64,000 nt of DNA from Epiperipatus broadwayi (lineage: Eukaryota > Onychophora > Udeonychophora > Euonychophora > Peripatidae): contig JAQFVV010006273.1 in assembly GCA_028023455.1 (NCBI GenBank), positions 4,819,128-4,883,127 on the forward strand, given 5' to 3'. A program made the position numbers and the translations under genes. The stretch's first letter is position 1. Each line of letters begins with the position of its first letter. This document shows, in pieces, positions 29,001-39,980 of this stretch. The notes under the pieces are model-generated. The model made no database searches. It was not told the DNA's origin and saw only the letters and a list, made by a program, of their open reading frames with translations.

Positions 29001-29487
29001 GAGAGGGAGAATTTTATAATTATTATACCTCCTGGTAGCCATTAATTGTTCAAACTTACCGTAGTTGGTCTAGAGTAGAGTGAAAATAATTCCCCTGGAA
29101 ATATGTCAAAATATATGAAAGATAATATATTGTTGTTGATAAATAGGTGTTAACTAATATTATTCTTAAATATTTCAGATTAACTGGAATGAGTGGACTG
29201 ACTGTAGAAATCAATATAATTTTACTATTTAGCAGCTCATATTAACGGTGAGAGAAGTACCATATCTCTGTAAATCCTATGGTTATCTTTATTTTACCCT
29301 ATTGGACAATAATTTTGTTTCTACATTAGTTACTTTAAAAAAGTACAATAATTGATAAGGCAGCAAAATGAATTTTTGTTTTACTTAAATCTACTGCCAC
29401 AATTGTTATAGATTTCATTTTTTCAGACATAGTAAACACATTGTTTTTTCTTCACTGATTCTAGAATATTTATAAATATAATATATT
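26025..29487. other. Intron 1, first part: no recognised gene
   Basis: Inferred intron between the exons at 25882 and 36263. AT-rich, with no domain-bearing frame on either strand. A slightly less AT-rich patch at about 28560-29100 may be an unidentified repeat. Confidence 0.45.
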
Positions 29488-30022
29488 TTGTGGATTTATC
29501 CAAGTATAATTTTGATTAAAAATATACTGATGTTTCAGATTAATCACCCAAACCATCAAGTAGATAATAAAAGAATATGATAAAGATGGTTGTAGAGGTT
29601 GTGTAAACACTGATATGTAACAACGTTAATATTTCATCAATTGCTAAAAACAGAAACATAAAATTAAAAAATAAAAGTCAGAAATATGTTTTGTTTTTTA
29701 AAAAAATAAATAAATAGGAAGAAGTTTGCATGTGTCACCATGTTTGCTGATACAATTGGTCTTTTTAGTATCTCAATGGCTTCTCCAATCCTTTATTAGT
29801 AGTCTGAAGATTTTATGATTTTTATTTTATTTTATTTCAATTTTATATACCTGTTATTCTTTTTTTTTTATTAGTGGAACTTTAACATTTGTTACAAATC
29901 AATGTTTACAGTACCTCTACAACCATCTATATATTATTTTATTCATCACCTGTTTGATGGCTTGTGTAATGAAGCCAAAATATCAATATATTTATAATCA
30001 AAATTATACATGGATAAAACAG
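29488..30022. mobile_element. Inverted-repeat element, Penelope-type terminal sequence
   Basis: The left arm 29488-29632 reappears as its reverse complement at 29891-30022. Shared blocks include CCTCTACAACCATCT and a stretch ending in TACATGGATAAA. A related version of the same arm follows the GIY-YIG fragment at about 38070-38200 (CCTCTACAACTATCTTTCT, then CATGGATGAACC), tying this to Penelope-like elements. No coding sequence lies between the arms. Confidence 0.6.
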
Positions 30023-33000
30023 AAAAATATATATTTATCTATAACCTGTGAAAATTTTCATATCAACATATATATTATAAGCATATAACCAAAATAAGAG
30101 GTCAAGGTGAACAAAGGGTCCAAATTAGAACTAGATCCACACATGAAGTTTTAACTATATATGAGAGAGAACATTTTTACCAAAAAATTATATGCAAAGC
30201 TTAATATCTATAAAGAGTTATTCACTCTAACAATATCACTAATAATAATAAAGAAATATTATTTGACTTGCATAGATATATGTGATTTTAATTATACTAA
30301 TGTTAGTAATGTCTTAGGGTATTCTCATAGATCTAAATAATATAATCTGAGAATAGTCTTATAACATTATACAAATATATAAATGGGTATATAATGGATA
30401 AATAATTTTTCTAATAAAACTTCATGCATCTTTTATTTAATAAGGCTAGCAACTTATTTTTCACTCTCATGTTACATTTGTTTAGATCAAACACTTAACT
30501 TAGGGATCTTAATGAAATACAACAATTACTATTCTGAAAACTTATTAATCTTAACAATTTTAAACTGACTTATTCTCTATATGATTAAGATAGCCAGGGG
30601 ATTTTATTGTATCTATTCATATCTGAGCAAATTTAATATTAAAGTGAAAATGATACAAGTAAATTGAATAAAAAAATATTACTTCTTAAAATAATGTGTA
30701 ACTGTGACCATATTAACAGCCATTTAATAAAACAAAATTATATCAAATAATTCATTAATTACAAAACTATTATAAAAAATTAGACAAACATAGTCATAAT
30801 AAAATAAGTTCTTTGAAAAAAATTATCAATCATATTGCATTGTTGTTCTTAATAAATACTTTTTATTTGTGTTACAAATATCTATATTTTAACAAAACAC
30901 GATATGATAACAAAATACTCAATAGAGAAGGTTGTATAGTGTTTATTCAAAGCCTAAGCATTAACTGTAAATAGAATGCAAGAATGTTACTTTCCATTCA
31001 TAAGTATGCTAATAATAATAATAATAATTGTAATAACAACCGCTTTTTGTAGGTATGAAATTAATTGCTTAACCCTCTCATGAATGGATAAAGCATTTAC
31101 CCAACGCATATTATTATTCTTAAAAATAAATGTCTTTAATGAGACTTGACTATTTCAGGTACTAGTGACATAACATAATATATCTTTTCAACTTATATTA
31201 AAATTAAAACATTAATACTAGATTGTTAGAAGTCAAACTCAACTGAACAATAATGTTTATGATTACCAATGCCAATAGGGTGATTTAATATACCACATGA
31301 TGTTCATCATTAATTTGTATGAAAGCCTTTGGGCAAAATAACAAAGGTAACTGTATAACTATTTAACTGTTTATTCTAGATACCTTCTATTATAGAAAAT
31401 ATGAGGTTAATTTAAGGAATAAAAAAAACAGATAGATTAATTATTAACTTTGATTTTGCATATTTTATCTTAGCTTAAAGTTTGATATAACTGATCTGCA
31501 ATGCATATTAGAATTGCAAACATGCATTTATATACAGTTTCACTGATAAATACACTGCATTATCTGTGTCTTCTTATAATCACAATGCTAATAATTTTTT
31601 TAAAAAATATTAACTATTTAAACAAATTAACTAACTATATGATATTCCTAAAATTATAATCAAAAATCTTTAGACAAACATCTGAGAAAATTTATTCAGG
31701 CGTCTTTTTAATTATTCCAATTGTATCAAAATATTTTGACTATTTCTATAAAGTAATAAACTCCACAAAGATGAATTCAACCCACTTAATCTAGACAAGG
31801 GTATAATTAATTGTGGAGGCTAAGATTTTATAGCAGGAATTTATTACTATTGAATTTCCAAAGCAATTAACAAATCAGTGATTATTTATTTGTATGCCTG
31901 CATATATCAGCATAGCAATTAATTTATTTTAATAAAGAGCACATGTAAATTATAATGTCTCTAGGATTTTTTATGAAGGAATAATACCAATGATCATAAA
32001 CCATTATCTTTTAGATTACTGTGGTAACTATAGTATCACACAAATATTAATCCATTGGTTAAATTAGTTTTACAAGAATATCCAAGGTGTTAAGTAGCTT
32101 TTCATCTATATTTTGTGCAGAAATTCATTAATCCTTGTCTCAAATCAAATTTATATTAATCAGCTAAAGTTTCAGGTCATTTTCACAACTATGGAACCAA
32201 GCTATTTATTAATCCAATAACTTGAAATCATTTTATAATACTCATTTACTGTTTTATTTAGTTTTCACAAATATAAAAGAATGACATTAATCAATAAATT
32301 CTCATGAATTTTATCCTGTTTGATAAAACATTGGATTGATATAGCCAATACAATTACAAACCAGCAATTTTAATTTTTAGAGAAGAGATGAATAATTTTT
32401 AACGTGTTATAACATGCTATAGCATTCCACAAGTAATTTAAAATTTTTTTAGTTGGTTAAAAAAAATAGTTTCATTCTTTTAAATGTTTTAATGAATGAT
32501 AAACATTGTTGCTAATTTAATTTCACCATATGGGGTAACTTAGAGCAAAAATTTGCCTTTAAGAGGCAAAGGTCCAGATGGTTTCTACTCAAATATGCTA
32601 TTTGTGAAAAAAATAACAAAATGGTTAATTTCAGGTTTAATTCTGATGTGACCCTTCAATACACTTTAATTAAAGAAGACTAAACAAATCTTGACAAGTT
32701 GTATTTATAAGTTTCTGTCACATGGTTAGTGATTTCATAATTTTTACCCACAATACTTTATTGTTTGAAATTGTCTAGGAATATTCTGCTCTCATTGTTA
32801 TAGAAACAGTCAGAAGCAGATGAGATATGAAAGTTTCAAAAGTTTTAAAGCACCAAATTTGAGATATGACACTATATCACATTAATTAATAATAAACTAA
32901 AATACACAATTTATTTATTTCATAAATAAAAATGACTTATAATGAATATTAAATCAAAAGATTTTTAATTTTTTTAATGTTCTCATTTTTATTTAATAAT

Positions 33001-33569
33001 AAATCCATTTATTTAACCTTAAGACAATCTATTTAGGCATTCTATTACAATATTACCATTCCAATTTACTACACTTTAAAACACAAATAGTCACCTACTC
33101 ATATACATGTGTTTAAATGTAATATTAAAAGTTACTATGCTTTTTAGTTATAATATTGAATGTTAAACAATCCAAATAAAAATTACTATTGTATTAATAC
33201 TATTTTTAAACACTTTCTCTTATTGTAATTAATATGGTAACTTTTTATCCTCTGCATTTTCTTGTTTCCAAAATTGTTTTTTATGTGCATGTGCTTCTTA
33301 AATATCAATTGGCTTTAAAAACAATAGAGAAGCATATTTTTGGATCATTGTAATCGATAAAATTTGTATGGGGGATATGTTGGATAATTTTAATGATCTA
33401 CTGTAATAGGTAGTAGTATGTGAGAAAATATAAATATATATTACTTCCAATCTTATTATCTAACACAGTAACAGTAATAAGCATCAATATTTGCTTTATG
33501 TGTTACGTTAATAATTTTTTTTTTAGAATTTATAGTTATGATTATTGATTTAGATGTTAAAATATAGTG

Positions 33570-33576
<7 letters not shown>
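30023..33576. other. Intron 1, middle part: no recognised gene
   Basis: AT-rich with short simple repeats, such as TAA units near 31015-31028. No exons or element domains seen. Confidence 0.45.

Positions 33577-33613
<37 letters not shown>
33577..33613. repeat. (TA)n microsatellite
   Basis: About 18 uninterrupted TA units. Confidence 0.95.
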
Positions 33614-33618
<5 letters not shown>

Positions 33619-33881
33619 AAAGTATTTGGTTAATTTATTCCAAATTGTTTTTTAGTATATTTAATAGCAACAATATAAATTAGTATGAAAAGAGTTAAGG
33701 AATTTACTGCTATAACAGAAAAGCATCTAAAAATAATTTATAGACATTTTGTAGATATCTGCTTTTTCTAGTTTTTTAACAAGTTTTATAACATTTACAA
33801 CCATTTATTTTTTTATATTACTATTATTGTGTAAAATAATCATTATTTGTTCATAACTTTTGAATTTAAATAATTATATAT

Positions 33882-34368
33882 ATATATAACAGCCTATGTG
33901 TTTGAAAAGGATGGTTTTTAACAAATGTGTTTTACCAGTTCTTACTTATGGATCTGAGACTTGGACACTTAATAGAAGAGCAATACAGAGACTTCAGACC
34001 ACTCAAAGGAGTATGGAGAGATGTATGTTGGAAGTAACAAGAAGAGATCAAAAACGCAATGTATGGGTAAGACAACAAACAGGTGTTACTGACCTTATTG
34101 AAAAAATTAAAAGATTGAAATGGAGTTGGGCTGGACATATTGCTAGAAGAGATGATAATAGATGGACAATTGAAAATTTAAACTGGATTCCAAGAGATTG
34201 TAAAAGACCCAGAAAGAGACCACATGTGAGATGGATGGATGAAATAAGAAAATGTGCAGGGGTGTTGTGGAGAAGAGAAGCTAAAGATCGGAGAAGATGG
34301 ATTAAACTTGGAGAGACCTTCATCCTGCAGTGGATTAATAATGGTTGATGATGATGATATATAACAGC
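33882..34368 (+). mobile_element. 5'-truncated RTE insertion with 12-bp target duplication
   Basis: The insert is 33894-34356. It is bounded by the 12-base direct repeat ATATATAACAGC at 33882-33893 and 34357-34368. The 3' end is a short TGATGATGATG tail and the 5' end is truncated inside the reverse transcriptase C-terminal region. These are hallmarks of target-primed reverse transcription. It belongs to the same family as the decayed elements at 6207-11280 and 50313-53240, but its remaining frame is intact, so it is the youngest RTE copy here. The target lies at the edge of a fold-back repeat. Confidence 0.92.
33896..34348 (+). pseudogene. RTE reverse transcriptase C-terminal region (truncated, open frame)
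   Basis: A 150-codon open frame encodes the post-RT C-terminal region common to RTE-like polyproteins: VLTYGSETWTLNRR, then RSMERCMLEVTRRDQK, then KWSWAGHIARRDDNRWT, WIPRDCKRPRKRP and WMDEIRKCAG. It ends with TGA, just where the TGATGATG tail begins. The catalytic core is absent because of the 5' truncation. The Met at the start is internal to the family protein, not a real initiation site. Nothing suggests host use. Confidence 0.88.
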
Positions 34369-34512
34369 TAAATAGATGACATTTCAGTATAATAACAAGT
34401 ACTGTTCTCAGAGCTTCTTCATTCTCATACGATACACACATTATTATGATTTGAAAAAGAAGCTCTGAGGAAAGTACTTGTTATTGTACTGAAATGTCAG
34501 CTATTTAGCTAT
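34366..34512. repeat. Short fold-back repeat
   Basis: About 54 bases at 34366-34419 (containing GACATTTCAGTATAATAACA) recur inverted at 34456-34512 (containing TTGTTATTGTACTGAAATGT), with about 36 bases between. The RTE insertion hit its left edge. The CTGAAATGTCAG block recalls Penelope-type terminal sequences, but this is weak. Confidence 0.7.
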
Positions 34513-34809
34513 TATACTTTCATTACACAGAAACTCAAAAATAATACTATGAATTCATCATTTTTCTGTGAGAATATTATATATACATATATTAATAGGC
34601 TTAGCCATTTAATTTAGCCAAAGCCCCAACAGCAAAATAATAATAGTAATAATAAAAAGTCAGATGTCATGTGACTTATATATAGCTTGCACTTACAAAT
34701 ATGTAAAATTAAGAGCATGCTAATGAGCTCTAAACAAGCTTTTTTATTTATTTATGATAAATGCTACTACAAGAGAAGGCATTCAAATTTTTATCTTGGA
34801 TTGTCCCCA

Positions 34810-34850
34810 TCCCCAGACCGGTTTCGACCTATGGGTCTTTTCAGTGAGGA
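34810..34850 (-). ncRNA. Degenerate hammerhead-ribozyme-like motif, unit 1
   Basis: On the minus strand the parts appear in hammerhead order. Stem I 5' strand is TCCTCA. The core is CTGAAAA, where the consensus is CTGATGA. Stem II is GACC-CATA-GGTC, followed by invariant GAAA. Stem III is ACC/GGT, without a loop. The cleavage triplet is GTC. Stem I 3' strand TGGGGA pairs with TCCTCA with one G-T wobble. The core change at the essential G8 position should abolish cleavage. A three-base stem III without a loop is typical of retroelement hammerheads that fold as tandem dimers. Confidence 0.55.
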
Positions 34851-35231
34851 GTTTGGACATTAGATTCAAAAAACCAACTCAAGCAAAGCATTTATCTAAA
34901 AGTTAATTGTTAGAAGAAGATTTGAAACTTTTAGACATCTACATGTCTTTAAAGTCAGCTCTCCAACTGAAAAAAATCATATGGGCCTGAACTTCATTCA
35001 GATACTCCATATATTAATAGGCTTAGCCATTTAATTTAGCCAAAGCCCCAACAGCAAAATAATAATAGTAATAATAAAAAGTCAGGTGTTGCATGACTTA
35101 TATATAGCTTGCACTTACAAATATGTAAAATTAAGAGCATGCTAATGAGCTCTAAACAAGCTTTTTTATTTATTTATGATAAATGCTACTACAAGAGAAG
35201 GCATTCAAATTTTTATCTTGGATTGTCCCCA

Positions 35232-35272
35232 TCCCCAGACCGTTTTTGACCTATGGGTCTTTTTAGTGAGGA
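35232..35272 (-). ncRNA. Degenerate hammerhead-ribozyme-like motif, unit 2
   Basis: The equivalent position in the second tandem unit keeps stem II (GACC-CATA-GGTC) and the TCCTCA/TGGGGA stem I. The core is further decayed: CTAAAAA replaces CTGATGA, AAAA replaces GAAA, and ACCGGT has become AACGGT. Inactive by any reading, but it shows the motif was part of the ancestral unit. Confidence 0.45.
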
Positions 35273-35775
35273 GTTTGGACATTAGATTCAAAAAACCAAC
35301 TCAAGCAAAGCATTTATCTAAAAGTTAATTGTTAAAAGAAGATCTGAAACTTTTAGACATCTACATGTCTTTAAAGTCAGCTCTCCAACTGAAAAAATCA
35401 TATGAGCCTGAACTTCATTCAGATACTCCATATATTAATAGGCTTAGCCATTTAATTTAGCCAAAGCCCCAATAGCAAAATAATAATAGTAATAATAAAA
35501 AGTCAGGTGTCACATGACTTATATATAGCTTGCACTTACAAATATGTAAAATTAAGAGCATGCTAATGAGCTCTAAACAAGCTTTTTTATTTATTTATGA
35601 GAAATGCTCATTAGCATGCTCTTAATTTTACATATTTGTAAGTGCAAGCTATACATAAGTCATGTGACATCTGACTTTTTATTATTACTATTATTATTTT
35701 GCTGTTGGGGCTTTGGCTAAATTAAATGGCTAAGCCTATTAATATATGGAGTATCTGAATGAAGTTCAAGCATAT

Positions 35776-36262
35776 ATATATATAATGGCAGTTGAGGCAG
35801 GTTTAAGAAATTAACCGAAAGTACTTCTGTGGATTTAAGATTGATTATAATAGTTTGTAAACCATTAAATTTATTATTTCAATTATAATTACAATTTTGT
35901 TTTAATTAATGGACATTTTATTTATATTATTTATACAAACAAATTTAAATAAAATAAACAATATGAGTATTTGTGTGTACATGTTAACTATTTTTACAGA
36001 TTTTATAAGAAGGAAACAAATTGAATAAATGTTGGCACCATGCAATAATTAGATATAATGTTAAGCAATGCTGCTCCTAGTTAGCCTCAATTAAAATTGA
36101 TAGTGCCAAACACAAACACATGTTCTAGTTAAGTTCAGACAAAAGCTAATGTTTTTTTATTAGAATATATGGCTTAGTTTTGGGTGGTCAATTTTAATTG
36201 TTAACTATGTAATAATATAATATGTTGCCGGACATATATATATATATATATATATTATTTAG
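35776..36262. other. Intron 1, 3' end with TA tract at acceptor
   Basis: AT-rich, with no gene seen. TA units at about 36234-36255 lie immediately upstream of the TTTAG acceptor at 36258-36262. Confidence 0.5.
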
Positions 36263-36382
36263 ATGATTAAAATTTCAAATGATATCAACAATATCGATCC
36301 AGTAGTGATAGCTTTTATTGTTACTAAAAAAAACCAAAAAATGGATGAAAATACCTTTAAAGAAATATGGCCAGAAACTCAG
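36263..36382 (+). CDS. Exon of ANL adenylate-forming enzyme (C-terminal subdomain)
   Basis: Exactly 40 codons between a TTTAG acceptor and CAG|GTAAAA donor, phase 0 at both ends. It reads MIKISNDINNIDPVVIAFIV, then a Lys/Glu-rich stretch ending EIWPETQ. The IDPVVIAFIV part occupies the place of the beta-strand (xxxVAFVVL-type) that follows the A8 region in adenylate-forming enzymes. This is weak alone, but its position and phase between the flanking exons support it. The first Met is internal. Confidence 0.5.
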
Positions 36383-37310
36383 GTAAAATATTTAACAATT
36401 ATAAAGTAATATATTAAAATTCTTTATATATATATATATTTGTAAACCTGTTATTATAAAGCACTGAAAACTTTGAAATTATTGAAATGGAAGTTAATCT
36501 CCAATAATGTGCTATTTCTTAAATATTATAAATTTCCATGCAATCACCCTGATTTAAGCATGGTTTGTAAGAGTTTGTGTATATAGAATGTTCACTCTAA
36601 AGTTAAGTGATTCACTTAAGTTTTAAAACTCTTACCTATGGGCGAGTGCATGGAAATTTATAATATTTAAGAAATAGCGCATTATCGGAGATTGACTTCC
36701 ATTTAAATAATATACTGTAACTATATATTTTATAGAGCATCATTAAATGAAATAATTTTATTACCTCTATATTATGTCACTTGGGTATCTAGTTGTTAAT
36801 CATATAATAATTTATGTAAAATTATATCCCTATTAATTTATTTACAATAATCTTGAATTATCCATTGTTTTAACTTATTAAAAATAGTAGCACCATATTG
36901 GATTCTGTAATGCACACAGTATCTTAATCTATTTTTCTATTTATAAAACTATCAAGATATTTAAAGTAGATTAGATTCTTGAATTCATAGTTATTCAAGA
37001 TAAATGTTACCGAGAATTTTATTATATCACTAGCTAATAAAGAATGTGAGTTTATTTTAATATTAATAAATAAACCAAAGTCTTTATATCTTCATTGTAC
37101 AATTCATAAGATCAAAATGGTCATAGAAATCAAGATTTGCTAAATTATTGCATTTGTTTACAGTGGATGATATTTTGATGAATGTACATGTTTCTACTTA
37201 ATATTAAATTACAAACATTGTATATATGTTTATTATTTATTACACACAAATATATTATAATTTTAATTTTTTACTATCATAATATTAAAAAATGATATAA
37301 TTATTTTTAG
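36383..37310. other. Intron 2 (928 bp)
   Basis: GT at 36383 and TTTTTAG at 37304-37310. It contains one fold-back repeat (36488-36703) and no coding signal. Confidence 0.5.
36488..36703. mobile_element. Small fold-back (MITE-like), ~216 bp
   Basis: About 54 bases at 36488-36541, containing TTCTTAAATATTATAAATTT, recur inverted at 36648-36703 with a few mismatches. The roughly 105-base interior includes two further short inverted blocks around GTAAGAGTTT and AAAACTCTTAC. No coding sequence. Confidence 0.75.
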
Positions 37311-37373
37311 TTTCCCTTTTTCCCAAAACATTTTATATATATGGATTTTATTCCAAGAATTTATGCTGATAAG
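37311..37373 (+). CDS. Exon of ANL adenylate-forming enzyme (penultimate, A10 region)
   Basis: 21 codons, phase 0 at both ends, with a TTTTTAG acceptor and AAG|GTAAGA donor, the best splice donor in the gene. It ends MDFIPRIYADK; joined to the last exon this gives the A10-like ending (I/L)P-R-x-x-x-x-K-V-D-R, where the Lys is the residue that contacts substrate and phosphate in adenylation. FPFFPKHF occupies the place of the (L)P-x-x-x-(I/V)P-x region. This is the strongest evidence for the family. The next exon is over 23 kb away at 61143. Confidence 0.58.
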
Positions 37374-37410
37374 GTAAGAAATTTTATATTTATTTATTTA
37401 TATATATATA

Positions 37411-38200
37411 TAAAATACATATTTTGTAAGTTCATCCGTGTTAAAAACTTTTAATATTAATATACTGACGTTTACAAATTTATAAAAAAAGCCTTATTTC
37501 AACCCCAAAATAGACAAAATAGGAAACAAAAAGATGATAAATCAGCTATTAGGATTTGTGTTCCATATGTAAAAGGAACTACAGACAGTATCGGTCGTAT
37601 ATTAAAATGCTATAATATAGATGCAGCATTTTCTGCTCATCAAAAGATCAGCAATATAATAACTAAGCCTAAGGATTCAATCCCTCTTGAATCTCATGGT
37701 GTCTATCAAATCTCATGTAAAAATTGTAAAGCTTCTTACATAGGTATGAGTAATCGTCGCATCAGTGTTAGGAGAGATGAGCATGCTAATGCAGTTAAAC
37801 AACACTCATCATCATCAGCACTCTCACTCCATACTATAGATTCAGGTCATAAAATTGACTTTTCTAGTACCAGGATCATATCCAGATGTGATAATCTCTA
37901 CCAGTGAAAAATTAGAGAAGCCATTGAGATACTTAAAAGGCCAGATTGTATCAATAAGTGAGATGATACATTCAAACTTCCTCCTATTTGGAAAGATTTT
38001 TTTAAAAAACATTCCTAAATTTAACATTTTTGCTATTGGTGGAATTTTAATGTTTTATTCAAATCAGTGATTGTAGCGCCTCTACAACTATCTTTCTACC
38101 TTTAATAACTCTGTGGATGACTTGTGAGACCAAGTTGAAATGTCAGTATATTAATATTAAAAGTTTTTAACATGGATGAACCCGCAAAATATGTATTTTA
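37411..38200 (+). mobile_element. Penelope-like fragment between inverted repeats
   Basis: The block 37411-37473 (ending TTAATATTAATATACTGACG) recurs as its reverse complement at about 38137-38200. The interior is a GIY-YIG endonuclease fragment on the plus strand. The downstream arm is related to the arms of the element at 29488-30022. It lies just inside intron 3, 38 bases after the exon at 37311-37373. Confidence 0.72.
37477..38025 (+). pseudogene. Penelope-like GIY-YIG endonuclease fragment
   Basis: The plus-strand frame shows ICVPYVKGTTDSIGRILKCY, then IPLESHGVYQISCKNCKASY followed by IGMSNRRISVRRDEH, the GVY..YIG signature and the Arg/His helix of the GIY-YIG nuclease that ends Penelope-like polyproteins. 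A SGHKIDF segment follows, then a TGA near 37905. The family C-terminus continues in another frame as REAIEILKRPDCINK and IWKDFF. The reverse transcriptase that should precede it is missing. Role in the element: nicking target DNA for retrotransposition. It is truncated and frame-broken, so inactive. Confidence 0.85.
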
Positions 38201-38229
38201 TATATTTAACCCGTGCAAATCTTCATTTT

Positions 38230-38306
<77 letters not shown>
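38230..38306. repeat. (TA)n(GA)n microsatellite
   Basis: About 15 TA units followed by about 20 GA units with one GGGA interruption. Confidence 0.96.
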
Positions 38307-38307
<1 letters not shown>

Positions 38308-39980
38308 AATAAAAGAATAAATGAATGGCTGGGTAGTTAAATAAATAAATAGTCAGCTACATAAATGGTTTGGATAGTGTTTTAATGTATGGTCGAATAA
38401 GTTGCTAATTAGACTGAATAATTTTGATGAAAGAATTTGTGGAAAGATGGATGGATGGATGAGTTGATACATAAATGGGCATATGAACAGACAGACACTC
38501 AGCTATTGTTTAAAATAATACATAACATTAGTTTTTAACACAAACAAAAATATGATATTGTCTATTTTTTTGTTTTTTTAATTGATATGAATATTGTAAT
38601 TGTAGATAATTTTTTAATATAAATATTTCTCACTCATAGAAATGCAGGATTTTTGTATAATTGATAGTTGTTTTTGGCTTACTCTCACCCTCTTGCAATT
38701 ATCTGTAGTGTTAATTTTCCAGTTTTTCAAACAGTTAATGGCAAAAACTGGATTTAAAATATAAACTGATTTATTGGCTTATAACAAATTTTAAAATGAC
38801 TGTACTATACAGAGAACATTCAAAGTAGTTGATAATACTGCTGAATGGGAGATTCATTTTTCTCAAGCTTGAGAATAAACACTCTTTGTTTTACTTTAAA
38901 AAGGTATATTATTTACATATTTATGATTATTTTTGCAAAATATATGCAAAATATCTGAAACATATATTAATAGTAAAAAAAAATATTGTCCCTGCTGTCA
39001 CCAATTTTATAGTAAATATTTATTATTTTAAAATAACTATAAATACAATTTTAAATTGTAGGACAAAATTTTATTGCTTTATAATAACTTAATAATAATT
39101 CATTCAGATTTTAAAAATAGAGCTCAAATAACAAATATTTCATTCAGTATATATTTTTATCAGTAATGTGGCAATGGTCCAACAAAAATGTCATTGTTTT
39201 GATTACATATTTCAGTTTATAACTTTTTTTCTATATTTGTAAAGTTGAAATATTATTTTTACATTCTTTTGTAAACTTACATTTATAGAAATACAATACT
39301 AAATGGAGATTTAATCTTAAAATAATATATGATGAAATATAAGCCAAAGCACTGTTAGAAGTTGACAAAAAAGATAAAAAGCAAAAGAGTTAATTAATTA
39401 ATTAATTTCAATATTTAACTTATTGAAATTGACTTTTTAATATGTTTATGGATCTCAGGATATAACTTATTTTTTTAAAAAGTAAAATAATTTATTAATT
39501 AAAAAAATAGTAATCAAGAAAATTTCATCTTCTGGTGCTAGTTTGCTATTGCTATTTTGCACATTTAAGTAAATTTTAAAAGAAAATAATGTTTTTTAAA
39601 TTATGATGCTTCTATATATAAATTTTATGTACATAATAAAGAAAATAAGTAAAACAATCTTCATTAAACATTCAACTGCAGAATAACATTCTTCAATAGC
39701 TTCTTGTTGAGAAACAACTTTCTGGGGCAAATGGATAGATAACTGTTAGTCACTAATTGTTTTAAAAACTTCTAAATATGATTACAATTTAATTTCTTTT
39801 TTCAAGATAACTTATTCCAGATTTACATCCAGGTCATAAAATATCACAGGTCACTGTAGTATTATATTGCCATTAAGTACTTGAAAAACAGAGTTCATTG
39901 AATTATTATTAAAATAGTATAAAAAATTCAAACATAAATAGTGAATTTATTTCTTGATACTACTATTCAAATTGCATGTA
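38307..39980. other. Intron 3, AT-rich, no recognised gene
   Basis: A frame at 38829-39092 is AT-driven (Phe/Ile/Tyr/Lys rich) with no domain. Confidence 0.45.

Larger units (their letters stand above)
34585..35775. mobile_element. Penelope-like tandem array with terminal inverted copy
   Basis: A 421-422-bp unit starts at about 34585, 35007 and 35428. Two units are complete; the third stops after about 170 bases near 35600 and is followed by a reverse-complemented partial unit at 35608-35775. Shared landmarks are TAGGCTTAGCCATTTAATTT, TAAGAGCATGCTAATGAGC and CAGACCG..TTGACCTATGGG. Direct repeats plus a partial inverted copy are the terminal arrangement usual for Penelope-like retroelements (pLTRs). 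No reverse transcriptase lies inside, so this is a remnant or non-autonomous derivative. It sits within intron 1. Confidence 0.72.

Noticed and set aside
34585-35775. CRISPR-like or satellite array
   Set aside because: The unit is 421 bp with no spacers, has only 2.4 direct copies and ends in an inverted copy, which fits a Penelope terminal structure in eukaryotic DNA.
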